A program made the position numbers and the translations under genes. A stretch of 15,705 bases of DNA from Cylindrobasidium torrendii FP15055 ss-10 (taxonomy: Eukaryota; Basidiomycota; Agaricomycetes; Agaricales; Physalacriaceae): NCBI GenBank assembly GCA_000934385.1, contig KN880848.1, positions 1-15,705 of the forward strand. Reading direction: 5' to 3'. This document shows positions 8,132 to 15,705 of the stretch, one piece after another. The notes under the pieces were generated by a model that was not told where the DNA came from, did not search any database, and saw only the letters and a list, made by a program, of their open reading frames with translations. Within the stretch, counting starts at the first letter, position 1. Each line of letters opens with the position of its first letter.

Positions 8132-9417
8132 GCTTATTTAGGCATGAATACAAGGGAACGACAATATATAAGCTTTGTCAAGCACTTACAAAAACTCCAA
8201 ACCGTACGGGGGCCTCAAAACTGTCCTCCGTTTCTCAATGCACGCAACAGTAATCAAGAAAGTTGGGTGCTTTACATCATTTAAGCACATTTCCTCATTT
8301 TTATTGTCGGAAGAAAGCTCTGGATATGCCAGTAGGCATCTTTTGTCTGTCTTGGCTCGTCTTCTGACGCAAAACGACGACATGAGCACGCAGTCGCTTC
8401 GAAACTTCATACAAACACACGTGAAGCGGCCAACAGCTACATGAGCAGTAGGCATACTCGTGTCACGTGTGCATCTGGTTTCTCTCTCCGCCTCTTTACC
8501 AGGTGCACGGCAGGCAAGTTTCCAACTATGCGTCCAATCCGAGTGCCCCGGAATGTTCACATGTTCTGATCCTATGAAGCACCCGCATCCGAGTCCGCGA
8601 AGGTGTTGTTCAAAAACTCGAATCCTTGACTCAGCGAACCCTTGTTCTTCGCGTACTCGGGAGCTCATTTGGCTTTTGGGGCATTCAATCATTCGTAATA
8701 TGTGCATAGCATGAATATTTTGGCTTGACACTTCCTATGGCCGCAAGCTTTGTCGAGCTCTTCACAAATGTAACCCGCGCGTGAGGAGTCAGGCTCTTGT
8801 GTACTGTCTCAATCAATAACTTAAGACTTTCCGAACTCTTGAATTCGAGAGACAAACCGTGTGAGAGCACAAAGAGTACGGAGCTGACCTAGTAATGCAC
8901 CTGCACTCCCGAATGATGGGATGTCTGTACTGTGTCGGGCGCCATATAGTATCGTATTCACCATTATCTTCTTCCCCGCCGTCGCTTTGCTTTTAGTCAA
9001 TGATGTCAAAATCTAAAGGTGACACTGGTCACTTCGAAGGGGATAGCCGAGCGGCCAATCCCTGCTGCAAGCATGCTGGTAAGAAGTGTCTACAGATAAA
9101 GAAAGTACGGAGTCCATGATCTGGAAGCAAGAAGGCAAGGCATGCTTAGAGTATACAATCACGCCCTTGATGTTATCACTAAGTACATAGAGCCTTATTC
9201 GAAGTAAGCTCAAAACCGCGACTCAAAAAGTCCATTAGCAGAGGCTAGATACACTGGAGATACAATACATATATAGATTACACAACATTCGAACCAGCGA
9301 AATCGGTTATCCGTGTATGTCACCGACGAGATGTCCTACAAAGCTAACCCCCGCGTGTATTTTCTAGAGACACACAACCCATCGCCACAACATCGCCCCA
9401 ATTCGACTGCGTGGCGC
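8132..9417. other. Intergenic stretch without a supportable gene
   Basis: It contains several open frames up to 181 codons on both strands. None has family features, hydrophobic segments or a coherent splice series. The left end is the promoter of the F-box gene and the right end the 3' flank of the MARVEL-like gene. Confidence 0.5.
8165..8170 (-). promoter_or_regulatory. TATA-like box upstream of the F-box gene
   Basis: TATATA (reads the same on the minus strand) lies 34 bp before the first ATG of the F-box frame and about 140 bp before Met36. Confidence 0.4.
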
Positions 9418-10172
9418 TTAAACGTGCGACATGGGTGGAATTTGGTGCTGGACGCCGCTATCCCTCGTGAACGTCGGATCCCAGCGGCCGTGCATAGGCT
9501 GGGTGAGCGCCTTGTTGACGGTGACGAAGAGGATAGAGAGGATGGAGATAAGAGTGAGGATGATCCATGTACACCAGCAAAAGGCAAGCATAGCGGTGAG
9601 GATACGACAAGGCTCGTAGATCCAGCACCAGGCGAGGTCGCCCCAAGGGCCCTGTGGAACGTCAGCATTGTGCACCACGATTGCATCGATGGGCTTAATG
9701 GGGGATGGAAAAGAAGGCAGAGACGTACGGATGCAACACCAGCGCCTACGACCCACATCACCCAAAGCACGAATAATGCCATGAGCTCCCCGCGGAATGT
9801 GTAAAGAATTCTGGGTTCAGCACGGCGTACAAGGATGAATATCCTGGGTTTGACTATCAGCATCGATGGCGCGTTTTCGCGGTAAGGACTCACGCGTAGA
9901 GAGACCAAAGGAAGGTGAGAATTGATGTTACGAGGAGTTCGACGACTACAGGGTCTGCACGGCGCTAAGTTGGATTGCACGATATCATGACTGGCTGCAC
10001 ACGCACCATAGAAATCCTCTCCATTGTTTACCGGATCGAATTCGGGGACGTTCAGGGTGTAGTTCAATCGGGCGCTGGTCAAGCCCAGGACGACAACGGA
10101 AAACACAAGCTGCAGGCGCTCAGTATCCCATATGTTACGCAGAGTTCGGCTAGATACGCACCAAGCAGACAT
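9418..10172 (-). CDS. MARVEL-like tetraspan membrane protein (four exons, 191 aa)
   Basis: Exons are 10172-10007, 9954-9894, 9843-9729 and 9651-9418. The introns are 52, 50, 50 and 77 nt (donors GTGCGT, GTGAGT, GTACGT; acceptors GTGCAG, CCCAG, CCACAG), and phases are consistent. The spliced protein has four hydrophobic segments: about residues 19-36 (LQLVFSVVVLGL), 57-80 (VVVELLVTSILTFLW), 93-113 (LMALFVLWVMWVVGAGVA) and 130-157 (LAFCWCTWIILTLISILSIL). The Arg/Leu-rich first helix, the FVLWVMWLVGA-type third helix and the WGDLAWC loop before helix four are what I know from basidiomycete MARVEL-domain proteins. These are thought to act in membrane apposition or trafficking. The exact role is unknown. 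It ends with a short hydrophilic tail (MHGRWDPTF) that is probably cytosolic. The start is the only Met before the first helix in this frame, and an upstream exon cannot be excluded. Confidence 0.82.
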
Positions 10173-10969
10173 ATAACGCTATGCGCACGGGCGGGAGAGA
10201 AAAATCGGCCATTCTTGGAATTTAGATCGTATGTTGGGGGGGTCGAAAGGTCTGCGGCGCCAGCCAAGGGAGAAAGGCAGTGAAAGACGAATGGACCAGC
10301 CGTGGAGGAAAGAGGAAAAGCTTATATGGGATGGAAGTGGGAATGCAACGAGGCTTCATCGTGGCCGATGGTGACGCGATGGGGTCCATCAGAGTTAAGT
10401 GGCTGTGGGACCTTTTCTGTCTATTACACCTTGACAACAGCCTTTCCGAGGTGCCCTCGTATAGCGTCCGAGTGAACCCAGTAGATAGGATTGCGATATA
10501 TACCACCAATGAACCGAAAAATCCCCAACTCAGCCAGCTCGAGGAGGAATGCGGCGGGACGAATGGCCAGTCTCGGCGGTTCGGCGTAAGTGGGAACGGT
10601 GTACACTACTTCTCGCGTCTCATACGGCACGTTGATGGAATGTAAGTGCCCCCAAAGCTGGCGCTTGACGTACATTGAGTCAGAGCTAGATATGACACTG
10701 ATAAGTGCATGCAGACAGCGAGGCGGTCAATCATTAACATGTAGGGCCCAATGCGTATTTCGCGTCTCGGGAGAATGAAAACATTCAGGATGTGCTGGAG
10801 AATGTTTTGAAACAAGTCATGCGGCGAATGGAGGGTTAGAAGGAAGTTCGAACAATAAGTTGATTGTTCTAGGCAGACCAGTGCCAGTGTGCCACTGCGT
10901 GGCGGTCACGAACGATCCGAATGCCGATATTATTGATCGCAGTGCCAGTACGTCTCGAAACTGCCTACC
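10173..10969. other. Intergenic stretch between divergent MARVEL-like gene and VPS53
   Basis: Only short overlapping open frames without recognisable features are present. The two flanking genes diverge from here, so both promoters should lie in this interval. A TATATA at about 10496-10501 is the only simple motif seen. Confidence 0.5.
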
Positions 10970-13657
10970 ATGAGCTCTGGCGCGTATGCAAATGACATTC
11001 AACGAATACTCGGCCCTTCTCCATCGTCTGGACCTTCTGGTGCACCGTTTGATCTCTTGACGACATTGAACGCGTACTTTCCCGATGGTACCGCTTCCCC
11101 GCCTTCGAACGCGGCGGTGAGCTGACTGCGCTGCAAGAATCTTCCCTCGCCGAAGTCGTGTCAATCCAGGCAAAACTAGCGGCGGAGCAGAAGGACTTGG
11201 AAGAGGAAATCAGGGAGCTTAGGGCACAGTTGAAAACAAGCCAGGATTCGAATAAGATGCAGCATATTCAGGAGCTCATTTCGGTGCGTTATCAGCCATT
11301 CTCGAAACATCTTGGCTTATGTGTCCAGGAATTGCTAGGCCAAATGTCGCGGATACGGGAGAAGGCCACGGAATCTGAGGCTGTTGTGCGCAATATCACA
11401 AAGGATATTCAAGTCCTCGACCTCGCGAAGAAGAACCTTATATCCAGCCTAACTTCGCTCAAGAAGCTGCAAATGCTCGGTAAGACTATTCCCACTTCTG
11501 GATCAAGGGCTAACGGTATGTATGTAGTCAATGCATTAACTCAGCTCGAAGACCATCTCCGCGACCGCAAGTACCAGGAAATGGCGCAGACATTGTCCGC
11601 GGTCAAGGAAATCGCAGCCACCTTCAAGCCGTACTTGACAGTTCCTCGTGTCGCCCAGATTTGGCGCCGAATACAACAGCTGCAGGGCGAGGTCCGCACC
11701 CTGGTGGAAAGTGACTTTGACAAGTTGTGCGTGCTACAATCTCCTTGTTGTGTATTTCTGACATTCTTTATAGCTATCTCGAGGATCCTAGCCATTCCAT
11801 CAAGGCGTCCACCATAGCCGACGCTTGTGCCGTGGTGGATGTCCTCGGAGACGATGTGCGCGCCAGTCAAATCGACCGTTACGTTGCGATGGAACTCAAG
11901 GAATATCGCCGCATATTCAAGACAACGGATGAGGCTGGGCAACTCGACAATATCTCTCGCCGCTTTGCTTGGTTCCTCCGTCTGCTCCAGAACCACGACC
12001 TCCACCAAGGACGGGTGTTCCCTGGCGAATGGCGCGTCGGCTGGCACCTCCTTACCAAATTTACCGACATCACACGCGACGACTTGACAACCCTTTTATC
12101 AAAATCAGCCACTGCGCTTACGGTCAAGAGCCTTCTCGAAGACCTTCAGATTGTGAGCGAGTTTGAGGGAACCATTTCCCGTAAATGGGCTACGCCGGTA
12201 AGGCGGTGCACTTCAGTTGCACACCCAGTTATTGACGTTGACGCAGATATCTACCATTCTGTCTGCAACAGCATCACATACCGGCGCCACCAAGAGCCTT
12301 GCGAGTGCATTCGAGCCGCACCTTAGCGTGTTTGTGGATGCGCAGGACAAGGCGCTGTCGGACATGCTTGCCCCCCATCGCAAAGGCGCACCGCGAACGT
12401 CCCTTGATACCCCTCGTGCATCCGGCGACATGAATGAAGAGGAAGAGACGCCGCTCATTGTTCTTCCATCCTCGACCGAGCTATTTTACTTTTATGGACA
12501 GAGCCTCGAGCAATGCGCCAAGCTGTCGTCAGGGCAGGCGTTGTTTGACTTGTCCAAGATCCAGAAGAAGTGGCTCAAGGTGTACGCTGAGGAGGTGCTC
12601 ATGCCAAGTTTGAGACGTCCACCGACCATATCTCGTCGTTCTGGTGAAGGGCGGTTCGACACCGGCTCGATACGTCAAGCCTCCCTGGTGCTCAACACGG
12701 CGGACTATTGCCAAAATACTGCGGCAGAGCTGGAGCAGCGTATCAAGGAAAAGGTGGATGAGTCGTTCAAGGACCGAATTACGTTCCAGGACGAGCAGGA
12801 GGTCTTTGTGGGTTGCGTCTCCGCGGCGATTAGTGTGTATGTTCGCGAATTGGAGAGTGCATGTGAGCCACATTTCGGCGCGCTGGGTAAGTTGGCATGG
12901 ACGACCTGGGCGCAGGTGACGGGTCCTACGGCCTCGACGGAGGAGCTGCTGCGGGCGATTGAGCAGGTAGTGGATGTCATCAAGCCGGGTATTGAGCAGA
13001 AGAAGTACCTGCGGAATTTGTTCGACAAGGTGTATAAGTACGTCTCTCCCCTCCTTGTTTCTGCTCAAACTAATGGATGCTAGTCTTATCCTGGGCAAGT
13101 TCACCAACTCTCTGGTAAAGAGCAGGCCATTGGCGGAGATTGGTGGAGAACAACTGCTTATCGACCTTCAAGCGCTGAAGGCGTTCTTACTCAAGCTTCC
13201 CGGAGAAGGATTAACGACGGCCGGATATACCAAGGGTCTGAACAAGGCAACATCGAGGCTCGAATCACTGCTCAAGGTTATCGTGACGCCTGTGGACCCC
13301 GCCGAGGGCTTTATCTTGAACTATACTCTCCTCATCGGGGATGCGTCCTTCTCCAACTTCCAAAAAATCCTGGACCTCAAGGGGACGGCAAAGCACGCAC
13401 AGAATGATTTGTTGGATGCATTCCTGACGGTTACGTCGACCAAGGGAGAGTTGGAGACGACGAGTTTCTTGAGTGCGTTGGACATGGACCCACAGGCTAC
13501 AACGGAGGGCATGCTGAGTGGACTAGCGTCACCGCCGTTGAGTGGGCCACCGACAGGGTCAAGTGGGGCGACTGGTGCTGGTGCAGAGGCAAAGGTATTT
13601 TCGGATCTCAGGCGGTTCGTGACCTTTGGGTTGAGGAGGGATACCACGGGGCCATAG
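10970..13657 (+). CDS. VPS53: Vps53, GARP tethering complex subunit (seven exons, 800 aa)
   Basis: Exons are 10970-11087, 11138-11283, 11329-11479, 11528-11726, 11774-12197, 12247-13037 and 13084-13657. The introns are 45-50 nt and all junctions keep phase, giving 800 residues, a normal length for the family. Vps53 joins Vps51, Vps52 and Vps54 in the GARP complex, which tethers endosome-derived vesicles at the trans-Golgi network. Diagnostic segments are YFPD|ESSLAEVV-IQAKL near residue 38, LLGQMSRIREKATESEAVV, LVNALTQLEDHLRDRKY, the Vps53 N-terminal-domain core DACAVVDVLGDDVR and GEWRVGWHLLTKF, then AFEPHLSVFVDAQDKALSDML and NTADYCQNTAAELEQRI in the second half. The first 30 residues are poorly conserved. 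The C-terminus after about residue 740 is Gly/Ser/Pro-rich. The first intron was chosen because it restores the FPDESSL motif. A second in-frame splice choice overlaps it. Confidence 0.95.
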
Positions 13658-13695
13658 GAATAGTGCTTGGTATAATGATAATACATGAATGGAGT

Positions 13696-14324
13696 CTATT
13701 CGTCGAGGTTTATCGCGCGCCCGAATTTTGCGTACAGTTTTACTTTGAGCTCGGCCATGTCCTTTTGGCAGTCCTCGGATTGAGAGGTGAGGGTCGCGAC
13801 TTTGGTGTCGATGTTGGACTGGTCGCGTTCGAGGCGTTTGGTGGCTTGGCTGTGCCGAAGATGGAAGAAGGCTTCGCCAATGCGGTAGCTATTAAGGGTA
13901 TAGAGTATATGAGCCTTGGTGGATGCATGGTCGCAAAGGTACACACAGGACAGCATCTGATTCATCTGCGAGCTCAATTTCGGTGGCCAGGTCGTCCAAG
14001 GCGTCCTTCTCTTCCTGATGGACCCATGAGTACATGGCGTTGAAGCAAGGCTTGCACACGCACCTTCAAGCCATCTAGTTTCTCTTGTATCCCTCGCAAT
14101 CTGTTGTTCAGTTTCGAAAAACTGTTGATGCGTTGCTGGTCCTCTGGGTGTGTGGTGTGCCGTTGAGTTACAGTGGACTGGTTAATGCTGAAGGGTATAG
14201 CGCACCCCAAGTGACCTCGGCATCACCGTCAGTCTCTTCATCGCGCTCGATCTATGGTGGTCCGGATGAGAAAATCCAGTAGGCAAGATATGAAGAGTGT
14301 GATTACCATGCGTAGGTTGTTCAT
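13696..14324 (-). CDS. PFD4: Prefoldin subunit 4 (five exons, 134 aa)
   Basis: Exons are 14324-14307, 14251-14206, 14143-14064, 14014-13947 and 13888-13696. The introns are 55, 62, 49 and 58 nt and all phases agree, giving 134 residues, the usual size. Prefoldin is a cytosolic hexamer that holds unfolded actin and tubulin and passes them to the CCT chaperonin. Subunit 4 is a beta-type subunit with two coiled-coil helices around a hairpin. Diagnostic segments: EVTWEDQQRINSFSKLNNRL at the N-terminal helix, IQEKLDGLK, YRIGEAFFHL and the C-terminal helix ending in KLYAKFGRAINLDE. The very short first exon encodes MNNLRM. The start is supported by the family-typical short leader before the acidic stretch. 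The yeast homologue is GIM3. Confidence 0.95.
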
Positions 14325-14805
14325 GGTGGTGGGAGGGCTAACAGGGATTTGACGCGTGACGTCGATGATGGCTGCGATCGCTTTGCGAGCTGGCGTGATC
14401 ATTGGTGGCTGCTTCTGATGCTTCATGATTCTTCGACGGTTCGACTCCCCAATTGGCGGTACCTACTCAAAGCCGCCGCCCATTTGACGGGTCCCTAGTC
14501 ACGCCGCCATCCACACGAGCCTCGAACAAACAAACACATATAAAGCAGTACACTACTATACAAGAAAGCTATAAAGCTGAAGCTATTACTACAAATCAAG
14601 CAACAGATTCCAGAAAGCATGGGTATATAGCAAGGCAGGATTTGCGAGGCGCTCGCTCGCAGTGCATGAGGGCCAGGCCATTGTTGCGCGACCTTGCGCG
14701 ACGGCAGCGAGGTGTATGCGTAGGAGACGGATTCGTCTGCAACCAGGCATGCACATCGTGCATCTAACGGTGTCTATCCAACCCATGAGGCCTTGAGGAT
14801 TGGCA
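14325..14805. other. Intergenic stretch upstream of prefoldin subunit 4
   Basis: No gene is seen. It should hold the prefoldin promoter and the 3' flank of the right-edge gene, both on the minus strand. A GGTTCGACTCC word near 14431 resembles a tRNA B box but no tRNA can be folded around it. Confidence 0.5.
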
Positions 14806-15704
14806 CTATGTGACTCGACGCTTGCGTGTGGGAGGCGCCATATTTTCTCTTGCCATAGTCTTGGCAGCTCGAGGCGGGTTCCTACGCAGAGAGATGCATG
14901 GAGTCTGGCGAGGGCGCTTGGTCGGAGGACACTCTCCAGATGGGGCCGTGTCGCGCTGGCGTTTGCGCAAACGTGGGTGTTGAGTACCTGCCATTGTGGT
15001 CGACATAGCTGGCCGCACTGCGCAACGTGAACGTGACAGAGAAGAAGCTGTCGCGGATGGTGGAGCAGGGATAAGCGGTGGTTTGGATATAGCAGGGGGA
15101 TTGGCCCGTGAAAACCACCCAATTGGGGGATCGAGAAAGAAGTAGTCTTGCGCGTCTTCAAATTCCAGAAGTAAGCGGGGTCTTTTCTTGGAGGATGTTG
15201 ATAGTTGATAGCATGCTTTTGACGCTACCATGACGGGGTCGGCCGTGCGGAGTCGGATGGTCGGAAAGGCTGGGTAAGGATGCTCGTGCTTTGTGATGAT
15301 TCCAGTGATAGGATGTCGAAGGAAGAGTGGACGTGACGTTGACGCAGCCACAAATGTGCACTCCAATGTATCAATGTCCACCTATTGGACTAGGTGAGCG
15401 ATATGGCCGGTAGAAGTTCTACAATATGCTCAAACCTTGATACGGGCCCGGTCTTCGTAAGCGCATTGTTGGTTGTTTTGGTAGATATTGGTCATAGCCT
15501 GAAGAGTTTCATCTAGAGGAACAAATGCGTGTCCATCGAAAAAGGCTCTTGCGCCGAAATCACGTTGCACTGCGACATGCATGAGAACACATTGTTAGGC
15601 CGAAAGCTTCACATACAGTAGAGGTAGTTTCCAGGTTCATACAGGCTGTTGGTTGTTTCCCCACGTTTCATTCCGCTCCCGAGTTCGTGCCGTCGCATCT
15701 GCAT
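14806..15704 (-). CDS. Unrecognised protein, probably lineage-specific; 5' end may lie outside the window
   Basis: Proposed exons are 15704-15617 (open to the window edge), 15569-15436 and 15381-14806, with introns of 47 nt (donor GTATGT, branch CTAAC, acceptor CGCAG) and 54 nt (donor GTTTGA, a weaker choice). The joined frame reads through GNYLYLQRDFGARAFFDGHA, FVPLDETLQAMTNIY, NQQCAYEDRARIK, VDIDTLECTFV and LRHPITGIITKHEHPYPAFP, a compact folded-looking region. It then becomes low-complexity, Pro- and Arg-rich and strongly basic to the stop. I do not recognise the family. A basic C-terminal tail with KRPR and RKRR clusters would suit nuclear or nucleic-acid contact, which is inference only. 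ATG codons at 15704 and 15698 could be starts, but the first exon could also continue beyond the edge. Confidence 0.62.
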
Positions 15705-15705
15705 C

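Noticed and set aside
8186..8731. 181-codon open frame on the minus strand
   Set aside because: Composition is Cys/Arg-rich without any family signature, and overlapping frames on the other strand are similar in length. Most likely chance.
9040..9120. tRNA-like A box (gatagccgagcgg) suggesting a tRNA-Ser/Leu
   Set aside because: No B box (GGTTCGANTCC) follows at the right distance and no acceptor stem can be paired.
9285..9305. B-box-like GGTTCGAATG on the minus strand
   Set aside because: The consensus fails at the last positions and no cloverleaf can be drawn.
9336..10172. 278-codon unspliced frame over the MARVEL-like gene
   Set aside because: It reads through three introns. Only the spliced version gives four membrane segments and the family motifs.
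10280..10815. Several overlapping frames of 60-121 codons
   Set aside because: No recognisable features, and they lie between divergent genes where promoters are expected.
14425..14450. B-box-like GGTTCGACTCC on the plus strand
   Set aside because: The flanking bases do not form a full T stem and no A box or acceptor stem is present upstream.
1..15705. CRISPR arrays, bacterial operons, rRNA
   Set aside because: Spliced eukaryotic gene structure throughout; no regularly spaced repeat array or rRNA-like sequence.

Overview
The window looks like nuclear DNA of a basidiomycete fungus, most likely an Agaricomycete. Most genes are broken by many short introns of about 45-77 nt with GTRNGY-like donors and CTNAC-like branch sites. 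Two conserved eukaryotic genes (VPS53 and prefoldin subunit 4) are present. The other families are ones typical of mushroom-forming fungi: a BTB/POZ protein with a Cys/Trp-rich C-terminus, an F-box protein, a MARVEL-type tetraspan protein and an integrase-core (rve-like) transposase. Almost every gene had to be assembled by choosing splice sites by eye. The exon maps given below keep an open frame throughout.

Left third (1-5217), accessory: a BTB-type gene on the minus strand (204-1246) starts only 83 bp from a divergent, apparently intact five-exon integrase-like transposase on the plus strand (1330-3312). It is followed 115 bp later, on the same strand, by a seven-exon gene for a 494-residue acidic/basic protein of unknown family (3428-5217). 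The transposase and this unknown gene may form a two-gene mobile unit. No terminal inverted repeats or target duplication could be found by eye. A nested GC-rich hairpin lies at the extreme left edge.

Middle (5218-10969): a gene-free stretch holds a 34-bp exact direct repeat and an AT-rich block with nine copies of GYGCAA, all on the same strand. Next come an intronless F-box gene on the minus strand (6545-8131), about 1.3 kb with no supportable gene, a four-exon MARVEL-like membrane protein gene on the minus strand (9418-10172) and about 0.8 kb without a gene.

Right third (10970-15705), mostly core genes: VPS53 (GARP complex, endosome-to-Golgi tethering) runs on the plus strand and meets prefoldin subunit 4 (cytosolic chaperone for actin and tubulin) tail to tail with 38 bp between the stop codons. 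A lineage-specific gene of unknown function on the minus strand runs off the right edge. The core genes share no pathway. The accessory genes are the more unusual part of the window.
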